A stretch of DNA of 21,546 bases, from contig JAEWIL010000029.1 of the NCBI GenBank assembly GCA_023387085.1, forward strand, positions 1 to 21,546, in the 5' to 3' direction. The notes under the pieces were generated by a model. The model did no database searches, was not told the DNA's origin, and saw nothing but the letters and a program-made list of their open reading frames with translations. Made by a program: the position numbers and the translations under genes. Positions 13,834 to 20,326 of this stretch are shown here, in pieces; the first letter of the stretch is position 1; each line of letters begins with the position of its first letter. This stretch comes from Pseudomonadota bacterium (GTDB taxonomy: Bacteria; Pseudomonadota; Alphaproteobacteria; Sphingomonadales; Sphingomonadaceae).

Positions 13834-15042
13834 CTAAAGCCCGACCTTGGTCAATGCCTGCTCCAGGTCGGCGATCACATCGCGCGGATCCTCGAGCCCG
13901 ATGTTGATGCGGAGCATGCCCTCCTCGACCCCCATGTCGAGCCGTGCTTCGGGGCTGACGCCATAATGGGTCGTGGTCCAGGGGTGGCAGCACAGGCTGC
14001 GCGCATCGCCGATATTGTTGCTGATATCGACGAGTTCGAGCGCGTTCAGAAACGCCATCGCACGCGCCGCGCCTCCATCGAGGACGAAGGAGAAGATCGG
14101 GCCGCAATCGTCCATCTGGCTCTTCGCCAGATTGTGCTGCGGGTGGCTCGCAAGGCCGGGATGGAGGATGCGCGCCACGCGCCCTTCGATCGCCTTGCCG
14201 ACCGCCAGCGCATTTTCCGACTGGCGCCGTGCACGCAGGTCGAGCGTTTCGAGCCCCTTCAACACCACCCAGGCATTGAACGGCGACAGGTTTGGCCCGG
14301 TGTTGCGCTGGAACGGCAGCAGCACGTCGTTGATGAATTTCTCGGTACCGCAAACCGCTCCGGCGAGGACGCGCCCCTGCCCTTCCATCAATTTGGTGGC
14401 CGAATAGGCGACGACGTCGGCGCCGAAATCCATCGGACGCTGGAGCACAGCGGTGGCAAAGGCGTTATCGACAACGCTGGTAATGCCGTGTGCCCGGGCG
14501 AGACCGCAGACATGTTTCATATCGACGATGTCCATCGTCGGGTTCGCCGGCGTTTCGAAGAAGAAGACCTTGGTGTTCGACTTGATCGCCTTTTCCCATG
14601 CGTCATTGTCGCGCCCGTCGATGACGGTGGTCTCGATCCCGAAGCGCGGGCAGAGATGGTCGACCAGCCAGCGGCACGATCCAAACGCCGCTTTCGCCGC
14701 TACGATATGGTCGCCCGCCGAGAGCTGGCATAACAGGGCGGTGGTCATTGCCGCCATACCGGTCGCCTGGGTGCGGCACGCCTCGGCACCCTCCATCAGC
14801 GCTATGCGTTCTTCGAGCATGGCGACGGTGGGGTTCTGAAGCCGCGAATAGGTCATGCCCTGTTCTTCGCCGGCAAAGCGCGCCGCGACTTCCTCGGCAT
14901 TGTCGTAGGTATAGCCGGAAGTCAGGAACAGCGCCTCCGACGTTTCTCCATGTTCGCTGCGCCAGGTTCCCCCGCGGACGGCCTGCGTCGCAGAGTGCCA
15001 GTTCCGCGTCTTGTTGCGATCGAAACCCGTCGTCTTCTTCAT
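13834..15042 (-). CDS. metZ: MetZ, O-succinylhomoserine sulfhydrylase
   Basis: This is a PLP enzyme of the Cys/Met metabolism family that converts O-succinylhomoserine and sulfide to homocysteine in direct-sulfhydrylation methionine synthesis. The 402 residues include the PLP-binding segments YSRLQNPT (65-72), EACRTQATGMAAMT (87-100) and VVDNAFATAVLQRP (190-203). The lysine of SATKLMEGQGR is at 217, and the end is MLRINIGLEDPRDVIADLEQ. The near-complete match to MetZ-type sequence (ATQAVRGGTWRSEHGETSEA) favours this over cystathionine gamma-synthase or MetY. The start is ATG at 15042-15040, five bases after the leuB stop. The frame is open back into leuB, but the upstream residues are not family sequence. 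Only a weak Shine-Dalgarno (GGA in the leuB stop region) is present, implying coupling to leuB. Confidence 0.93.
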   Translation of the reverse strand: MKKTTGFDRNKTRNWHSATQAVRGGTWRSEHGETSEALFLTSGYTYDNAEEVAARFAGEEQGMTYSRLQNPTVAMLEERIALMEGAEACRTQATGMAAMTTALLCQLSAGDHIVAAKAAFGSCRWLVDHLCPRFGIETTVIDGRDNDAWEKAIKSNTKVFFFETPANPTMDIVDMKHVCGLARAHGITSVVDNAFATAVLQRPMDFGADVVAYSATKLMEGQGRVLAGAVCGTEKFINDVLLPFQRNTGPNLSPFNAWVVLKGLETLDLRARRQSENALAVGKAIEGRVARILHPGLASHPQHNLAKSQMDDCGPIFSFVLDGGAARAMAFLNALELVDISNNIGDARSLCCHPWTTTHYGVSPEARLDMGVEEGMLRINIGLEDPRDVIADLEQALTKVGL

Positions 15043-15047
15043 CTTGT

Positions 15048-16094
15048 CTATCCGTTCAAAACAGCAACGACCGCATCGCCCAGCGCCGCGGTACCCATCG
15101 TCCCGCCGAGGTCCGCGCCGCGGCATCCATCGGCAAGCACTTTGGCGACCGCCGCCTCGATTCGCGCCGCGCTCGCCTCGTCGCCCCCCGAATGGCGGAG
15201 CAGCATGGCGAGCGACAGGATCATCGCAAGCGGATTGGCAACACCCTTGCCGGCGATATCGGGGGCGCTGCCGTGGATCGGCTCGTACAACCCCCGCTTT
15301 CCGTCGCTCAGCGACGCCGATGCGAGAAGACCGATCGACCCGACGCACATCGACGCCTGGTCGGACAGGATATCACCGAACAGGTTGCCGGTGACGACGA
15401 CATCGAATTGCCCGGGATTGCGGACAAGCTGCATCGCGGCATTGTCGACATACATGTGGCTGAGCGCGACGTCGGGATAATCGGCCGACACCTCGATCAC
15501 CACGTCGCGCCAAAGCTGCGAGGTTTCGAGGACGTTGGCCTTGTCGACCGAGCAGAGACGTTTGTGACGACCCTGCGCGGCGCGGAAGGCAATGTGCGCG
15601 ATGCGGCGCACTTCGCTCTCGCTGTACGACATAATGTCATAGCCTTCGCGCTCACCGGTCGCGTTGGTGCGCATACCCTTCTCGCCGAAATAGACGTCGC
15701 CGTTGAGTTCGCGGACGATCAGCAGGTCGATCGCCGATGCGACCTCGGGGCGGAGGGCTGAACTGTCTTCGAGACCGGCGAACAGCTTAGCCGGACGCAG
15801 ATTGGCGAACAGACCGAGTTCGGCGCGCAAGCCGAGGATCGCCTGCTCGGGGCGCAAATGCCGTTCGACGCCGTCAAAACGCGGATCGCCGACAGCGCCG
15901 AACAGGATGCCGTCGGCCGCCTTTGCCTTGGCGAGCGTTTCGGGCGGGAGCGGATGACCGCTGGCCTCATAGGCGGCGGCGCCGACAAGCGCGCGGTCGA
16001 GCGTCACGGGAAGCGCAAGCGCCGCGAGGACCTTCTCCGCCTCCGCCATGATCTCCGGACCGATGCCATCGCCAGCCAGCAGCAAGATTTTCAA
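15048..16094 (-). CDS. leuB: LeuB, 3-isopropylmalate dehydrogenase
   Basis: LeuB catalyses NAD-dependent oxidative decarboxylation of 3-isopropylmalate, the third committed step of leucine synthesis. The 348-residue length is normal. Family landmarks are LLLAGDGIGPEIM near the N-terminus, DLLIVRELNGDVYFGEKG, CSVDKANVLETSQLWRDVV, the dehydrogenase signature NLFGDILSDQASMCVGSIGL, and YEPIHGSAPDIAGKG. The start codon is TTG at 16094-16092 (MKILLLAG). It gives the canonical N-terminus, with AAGGG about eight bases upstream, and I see no ATG or GTG that would do better. It leads the leuB-metZ-apaG-LysR cluster. A 48-bp gap separates it from recO and contains a 6-bp hairpin without a T-run. Confidence 0.95.
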   Translation of the reverse strand: MKILLLAGDGIGPEIMAEAEKVLAALALPVTLDRALVGAAAYEASGHPLPPETLAKAKAADGILFGAVGDPRFDGVERHLRPEQAILGLRAELGLFANLRPAKLFAGLEDSSALRPEVASAIDLLIVRELNGDVYFGEKGMRTNATGEREGYDIMSYSESEVRRIAHIAFRAAQGRHKRLCSVDKANVLETSQLWRDVVIEVSADYPDVALSHMYVDNAAMQLVRNPGQFDVVVTGNLFGDILSDQASMCVGSIGLLASASLSDGKRGLYEPIHGSAPDIAGKGVANPLAMILSLAMLLRHSGGDEASAARIEAAVAKVLADGCRGADLGGTMGTAALGDAVVAVLNG

Positions 16095-16142
16095 CGTGTC
16101 GCCCTTTCGTGTCTCGCCAGCCGCTTAGACAGCGGCGGCGCG

Positions 16143-16880
16143 TCACGCAACCGCCCTGCCGAGCCGCGCTGTCAATCTTTCCCTTACTGCGAGCAAGTCG
16201 TGATTGCGCCCGTCCAGGACGTCGCGGTCGAGAAAATGGCCAGTGATCGTCAGGCCATCGAGCACATCCGCCATCGCAGGGCTCGCGTCCCGTCCGCGCA
16301 AAAAGTCGGGCAGGCGGAATAATCGGTCTTCATAGCCCGCCGCCGCAGCAGCGCTGACGGCGCCACCGGATTTGGGGCTGACGAACGCCAGTTCCTCGGT
16401 CGATCCGGTCGCGACGCATTCGTCGAGATTCAGGCCGAAGCCCAGTTCGGCGAGCAGCAACAATTCGTAGCGGGCAAGCGCCGCCGCCCATTGCCGCGCC
16501 GAGGGGGCGACACCGATTGCGTCGAGCACCGCGGACAGCGCGTCGAAAAGCGCCGGATAGGGCTGGCTTTCCGGCAGGCTCGACGCGGTCAGGCTGGTCG
16601 TCCAGTCTATCGCTGCCGCTGCCAGCGGTTCAGCAAGCAATGGAGCCCGGCTCTCGACCAGTTCCGCCGTCGCGCCGGCCAATTGCTCCTCGGTCCGCGC
16701 GCGCAATTCGACCGCGATCCTGTTACCCGGGACGAGGATCGGGCGCAGCCGCCGCGAGCGCCCGCCGCGGACATAGCCGGCGACCAAACCCGCTTCGCGC
16801 GTGAGCGCGCGCAGGATCGCGCCATGTTCGCCGTGCGCGCGGACCGCACAGACGATGGCATCGGCTGTCAGGCTGGCCAA
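16143..16880 (-). CDS. recO: RecO, DNA repair protein
   Basis: RecO works with RecF and RecR to load RecA on SSB-coated single-stranded DNA. The product of about 245 residues begins SLTADAIVCAVRAHGEHGAI, followed by the OB-fold region (LTREAGLVAGYVRGGRSRRL, then PILVPGNRIAVELRART). A helical C-terminal domain includes ALARYELLLLAELGFGLNLD and FRLPDFLRGRD. This matches RecO in length and order. No ATG or GTG lies at a plausible N-terminus. TTG at 16880-16878 is the best start and lies 13 bp inside the end of the upstream thioesterase gene. The frame continues open further back, but those residues are arginine-rich shadow sequence. The start is less certain than the gene. No Shine-Dalgarno is visible, so coupling to the thioesterase gene is likely. 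Confidence 0.88.
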   Translation of the reverse strand: MASLTADAIVCAVRAHGEHGAILRALTREAGLVAGYVRGGRSRRLRPILVPGNRIAVELRARTEEQLAGATAELVESRAPLLAEPLAAAAIDWTTSLTASSLPESQPYPALFDALSAVLDAIGVAPSARQWAAALARYELLLLAELGFGLNLDECVATGSTEELAFVSPKSGGAVSAAAAAGYEDRLFRLPDFLRGRDASPAMADVLDGLTITGHFLDRDVLDGRNHDLLAVRERLTARLGRAVA

Positions 16881-17260
16881 AGCACCATCTGCGTCTGGGT
16901 GACGAGTGCGACATCGGCGCCCTCTTCGGTGCGGATGCGCGTCTGCCACACCGACAGGCGCTTGCCGATCTTTACCGGAGTCGCTTCGCCGACCAGCACC
17001 GACCCGACCGGGCCGCCACCAAGGAAGTTGGTCTTGCTCTCGATCGTCGTCGTTCCGCTCGCGCCCTCGGGCAGGGTGAGGAAAGCTCCAACCGCGCCGA
17101 GGCAATCGGCGAAGGCCATGATCGCGCCGCCATGGACGATGTTTCCGGCAGTGCAGATCTCGGGCCGCACGGGCAGCTTGCCGGCGATGCGCTCCTTGCT
17201 ACCCTCGTCGATCGTCACGCCCAGCGTCGCCGCGAGCGGCATCATCGCCGCGAAATCCAT
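16868..17260 (-). CDS. PaaI-type hotdog-fold thioesterase between uvrC and recO
   Basis: This encodes a 130-residue hotdog protein of the PaaI/DUF4442-like thioesterase group. The hallmark is AGNIVHGGAIMAFADCLGAV at 38-57, with HGG at 43-45 and Asp52. ESKTNFLGGGPVGSVLVGEA follows in the central strands. It is clearly distinct from the other hotdog protein in this window, which carries FSPQGAAHGG. The start is ATG at 17260-17258, preceded by AGGGAGAGG that is fused to the uvrC stop, 11 nt away. Its 3' end overlaps the recO start by 13 bp. It is embedded in a DNA-repair operon, which may reflect only shared expression. The substrate is not deducible. Confidence 0.88.
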   Translation of the reverse strand: MDFAAMMPLAATLGVTIDEGSKERIAGKLPVRPEICTAGNIVHGGAIMAFADCLGAVGAFLTLPEGASGTTTIESKTNFLGGGPVGSVLVGEATPVKIGKRLSVWQTRIRTEEGADVALVTQTQMVLWPA

Positions 17261-17271
17261 CCGTCCTCTCC

Positions 17272-19206
17272 CTATCCGCCCGGATTGTAGAAATCATACA
17301 CCGCCTGTGCCACCGCCGCGCTCACGCCCGGCGCCTTCTTCAAATCCTCGAGGCTGGCGCTGCGAATCGAGCGCGTGGTGCCGAAATGCATGAGCAGCGC
17401 TTTCTTGCGCGCGGGTCCGATCCCTGGAACCTCGTCGAGCGGCGACGATCCCATTGCCTTCGCGCGCTTCTGCCGGTGCGCGCCGATTGCAAAACGGTGC
17501 GCTTCGTCGCGCAGCCGCTGGATGTAGAAGAGCACCGCATTGTTCGTCGGCAAGGTGAATTCGCGGCCGTCGGGAAGGTAGAAAGTCTCGCGTCCGGCGT
17601 TGCGGTCGGGCCCCTTGGCAACGCCGACATAAGGCAGGTCGTCGATGCCCAGTTCGGCGAATACGGCAGAGACGGCCGACACCTGCCCCTTGCCGCCGTC
17701 GATCAGCACCAAATCGGGCCATTCACCCTTGGTCCGCTCGGGGTCTTCCTCGATCGCGCGCGCGAACCGTCGCTGGAACACCTCGCGCATCATCGCGAAA
17801 TCGTCGCCGGGTTGCGTCTCCGCGCGCTTGATGTTGAACTTGCGATACGCGCCCTTGATCCAGCCTTCGGGGCCGGCGACGACCATTGCGCCGAGCGCAT
17901 TGGAGCCCTGGATATGGCTGTTGTCGTAGATTTCGATGCGCCGCGGCACATCGTCGAGGTCGAACAGGTCGGCGAGTTCGCGGCCGAGCTTGGCCTGGGT
18001 GCTGCTCTCTGCGAGTCGCCGGTCGAGTTCCTCGCCCGCATTGCGCACCGCCTGTTCGAGCAGGCGCTTGCGGTTGCCGCGCTGCGGGACGCTGATCTCG
18101 ACCTTGCGACCCGCGATCTCGCCGAGCGCCTCGGCGAGCAATTCGCACTCGTCGGGCTCGCGGTCGACGAGGATCGTCTTGGGCGGCGGGACGCCTTCGT
18201 AGAATTGCATCAGGAAGCTTTCGAGCACCTCGCCCTCGGGCACGCCGGCAACATGCGCGGGGAAGAAACTGCGATGTCCCCAATTCTGTCCGCCACGAAT
18301 GAAGAAGCCCGCGATGCAAAGCTGCCCGCCCTTCGCCGCGAGCGCGAAGACATCGGCGTCGCCAAGCCCCTCGGCATGCACCGACTGGCTGCCCTGGATG
18401 AAGGTCAGCGATTTCAGCCGGTCGCGCAGCACCGCCGCCTGCTCGAAATCCATCGCCTCGGCGGCTTGCGTCATCGCGTCGCCGAGACGCTTTTGCACGG
18501 CTGTCGAGCGTCCTTCGAGGAAATCCTGCGCGTCGCCGACCAGCGCGGCATAATCGTCCTTCGAGATGCGGTCGACGCACGGCGCCGAGCAGCGGCGGAT
18601 CTGGTATAACAGGCAGGGCCGCGAACGGTTCGAGAAGAAACTGTCGGTGCAGCTTCGGAGCAGGAAGGTTTTCTGCAGCGCGTTGAGCGTGCGATGCACC
18701 GACCCCGCGCTGGCGAACGGACCATAATAGCGCCCCTTCGCGCGGCGGGCGCCGCGATGCTTCTGGACGCGCGGGAAATCATGGTCGGTGCGGAGCAGAA
18801 TGAAGGGGAAGCTTTTGTCGTCGCGGAGCAGGACATTGTACGGCGGACGATAGCGCTTGATCAGCTGTGCCTCGAGCAGCAACGCCTCGGCCTCGCTGTT
18901 CGTGGTGACGATCTCCATCGCGCGCGTCTGCGCGACCATGCGCTGGAGCCGCTGCGGCAGCCGTGCGACCTGCGTATAATTGGTGACGCGGTTCCTGAGC
19001 GCGCGCGCCTTGCCGACATAAAGGACTTCGCCCCGGGCATCGAGCATGCGGTAGACGCCCGGCCGCACGGGCAGTTTGCGGACGACACCGCGGATCACGT
19101 CGGCGCCGCGCTCCAGATCGGGCTTGTCGGCGCCCTCGCCTTCACCGCGGACAACATAGGCCGATTTTTCTTCGTTGAATCGGTCGGGAGCGTTCGGGCG
19201 GGCCAT
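17272..19206 (-). CDS. uvrC: UvrC, excinuclease ABC subunit C
   Basis: UvrC makes both incisions in nucleotide excision repair after damage recognition by UvrA and UvrB. The 644 residues hold the GIY-YIG nuclease (PGVYRML at 49-55, VLYVGKARALRNRV at 61-74). A four-cysteine cluster at 186, 198, 206 and 210 has the 12-8-4 spacing reported to bind an iron-sulfur cluster in E. coli UvrC. A UVR domain (about 236-272, DFEQAAVLRDRL) follows, then the RNase H-like nuclease (YDNSHIQGSNALGAMV at 427-442, DGGKGQ at 503-508) and C-terminal helix-hairpin-helix motifs (VPGIGPARKKALL). A 40-residue acidic N-terminal extension precedes the nuclease. The start is ATG at 19206-19204 and lacks a visible Shine-Dalgarno. 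It is divergent from the SDR gene by 68 bp. Confidence 0.97.
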   Translation of the reverse strand: MARPNAPDRFNEEKSAYVVRGEGEGADKPDLERGADVIRGVVRKLPVRPGVYRMLDARGEVLYVGKARALRNRVTNYTQVARLPQRLQRMVAQTRAMEIVTTNSEAEALLLEAQLIKRYRPPYNVLLRDDKSFPFILLRTDHDFPRVQKHRGARRAKGRYYGPFASAGSVHRTLNALQKTFLLRSCTDSFFSNRSRPCLLYQIRRCSAPCVDRISKDDYAALVGDAQDFLEGRSTAVQKRLGDAMTQAAEAMDFEQAAVLRDRLKSLTFIQGSQSVHAEGLGDADVFALAAKGGQLCIAGFFIRGGQNWGHRSFFPAHVAGVPEGEVLESFLMQFYEGVPPPKTILVDREPDECELLAEALGEIAGRKVEISVPQRGNRKRLLEQAVRNAGEELDRRLAESSTQAKLGRELADLFDLDDVPRRIEIYDNSHIQGSNALGAMVVAGPEGWIKGAYRKFNIKRAETQPGDDFAMMREVFQRRFARAIEEDPERTKGEWPDLVLIDGGKGQVSAVSAVFAELGIDDLPYVGVAKGPDRNAGRETFYLPDGREFTLPTNNAVLFYIQRLRDEAHRFAIGAHRQKRAKAMGSSPLDEVPGIGPARKKALLMHFGTTRSIRSASLEDLKKAPGVSAAVAQAVYDFYNPGG

Positions 19207-19274
19207 GATTTTGCATGTAGGCGAAGGCGATGCGCCTCGCCATAGTGCGTGAGGTAAAACATGGGAGGGGTCTT

Positions 19275-19994
19275 ATGGATATTCGCGGCAAGCTGGCGCT
19301 GGTGACGGGCGGTAGCGACGGGATCGGGCGCGAGATCGCGCTCCAGTTACAGGCCGCTGGCGCCGACGTGATCGTCACCGGACGCTCGGCCGACAAGCTG
19401 CGGGCGATGGCTGAACTGGGGTTCGGGACGATCGCGGGCGATCTGTCGACGTCTGCCGGTATCGACGCGGTCGTGAACGGCGTGACCGACAAGCCGCTCG
19501 CAATCCTCGTCAACAATGCGGGGGTGGGCAGCGAGTATGAACTGGACGACAGCGCGACGCTGGAAAGCGCGGCCCGATGCATCCGCACCAATCTCGACGC
19601 CCCGATCGCGCTTTGTACCCGGCTTCTGCCCTTGCTGCGCGCCCAGCCCGCGGCGACGATCGTGAACGTCACATCGGGCCTCGCGATTGCGCCGCGCGCC
19701 GGCGGGTCGGTCTATTGCGCGACCAAGGCCGGCCTTCGCAGCTATACCCAGGCGATCCGCCACCTGCTGAAGGGCAGCAACGTCCGCGTGATCGAAGCCC
19801 TGCCGCCGGTCGTCGAGACCAACATGACCGCAGGCCGCGTGGGCAAGAAGATGAGCGCCCACGCCTGCGCGGCGGAAATCGTCCACGGCATTCGCGCCGA
19901 CAAGCGAGAGGTAAACGCAGGGATGGTGAAAATGCTCCAGATGCTACACAGCATTTCGCCCGCGCTCGCGCGGCGGGTGATGATCCAGTATTGA
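19275..19994 (+). CDS. Short-chain dehydrogenase/reductase (SDR, DltE-like)
   Basis: This encodes a 239-residue classical SDR oxidoreductase. It has the Rossmann cofactor motif TGGSDGIG (11-18), NNAG (80-83), the catalytic serine in NVTSGL (Ser134), and Tyr147/Lys151 in YCATK. Arg37 in TGRSADKL favours NADP(H), since a basic residue after the second strand commonly does so. The sequence around YTQAIRHLLKGSNVRVIEAL and PPVVETNMTAGR resembles the DltE/YciK-like group. The substrate is unknown. ATG at 19275 is chosen because GGGAGG lies seven bases upstream. The frame is open back to 19230, but that earlier start lacks a ribosome site and adds residues ahead of the conserved first strand. It is a single-gene unit. 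Confidence 0.93.
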   Translation: MDIRGKLALVTGGSDGIGREIALQLQAAGADVIVTGRSADKLRAMAELGFGTIAGDLSTSAGIDAVVNGVTDKPLAILVNNAGVGSEYELDDSATLESAARCIRTNLDAPIALCTRLLPLLRAQPAATIVNVTSGLAIAPRAGGSVYCATKAGLRSYTQAIRHLLKGSNVRVIEALPPVVETNMTAGRVGKKMSAHACAAEIVHGIRADKREVNAGMVKMLQMLHSISPALARRVMIQY

Positions 19995-20003
19995 AAATTG
20001 GGG

Positions 20004-20028
20004 GTCCGCTTTGGGGTGGTAAGCGGAC
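20004..20028. terminator. Hairpin after the SDR gene, possible terminator and repeat unit
   Basis: GTCCGCTT at 20004-20011 and AAGCGGAC at 20021-20028 form a perfect 8-bp stem with a 9-nt loop, starting 9 nt after the SDR stop codon. Only a weak T-tract (GTTGCTTC) follows, so termination efficiency is uncertain. From memory, palindromes of this GTCCGCTT...AAGCGGAC type recur in sphingomonad intergenic regions; I could not check this. Confidence 0.5.
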
Positions 20029-20046
20029 GTTGCTTCACCGCTTTCC

Positions 20047-20136
20047 GTCATCCCGCGCTTGACCCGGGATCCCGCTTTTTTCGTGAATGCACGGCCCTCG
20101 ATCTCAAGCGGGACCCCGGATCAAGTCCGGGGTGAC
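20047..20136. repeat. Palindromic intergenic repeat with 31-bp arms
   Basis: The left arm at 20047-20077 begins GTCATCCCGCGCTTGACCCG. The right arm at 20106-20136 is its inverted copy, with 26 of 31 positions matching and a 28-nt loop between. Each arm holds a smaller near-palindrome around CCCGGGATCCCG or CCCCGGATCAAG. Arms of the type GTCATCCCGGACTTGATCCG are, to my knowledge, dispersed in many copies in sphingomonad genomes. The element may help terminate the two convergent genes flanking it. Confidence 0.75.
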
Positions 20137-20151
20137 GATGCAAGATGCGAT

Positions 20152-20282
20152 CCTCCCTGTCGCGTAGCGAGGGGGAGGGGGACCGCCGTCGCAGGCGGGG
20201 GTGGAGGGGCCGCGACCTTGCGCTTTTGCCCCTCCGTCAGTGCTTCGCGCTGCCACCTCCCCACGGCTCCGCCGCAGGGAGG
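20152..20282. repeat. 131-bp imperfect inverted repeat (REP/MITE-like)
   Basis: The ends are CCTCCCTG at 20152-20159 and CAGGGAGG at 20275-20282. The left arm (about 20152-20210) and right arm (about 20228-20282) are imperfectly complementary over their whole length, and the inner ends GGAGGGGC and GCCCCTCC also pair. The sequence is rich in GGGGGAGGGGG and its complement. I see no ORF or transposase. It looks like a mobile-derived or REP-like intergenic element. No target-site duplication is obvious. Confidence 0.7.
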
Positions 20283-20326
20283 ATCAGCGTCCGATTTTGG
20301 TCGGAACCGCCAGGATTCGTCACCAA

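Noticed and set aside
15043..15348. 102-codon upstream extension of metZ
   Set aside because: It lies wholly over the leuB 3' end in another frame and is arginine/glycine-rich shadow. MetZ family sequence starts near ATG 15042.
16120..16136. Perfect 6-bp hairpin GCCGCT/AGCGGC between recO and leuB
   Set aside because: It has no T-run on either strand and no recognisable leader peptide or riboswitch. A stem this short is expected by chance in GC-rich DNA, so it is not called a terminator or attenuator.
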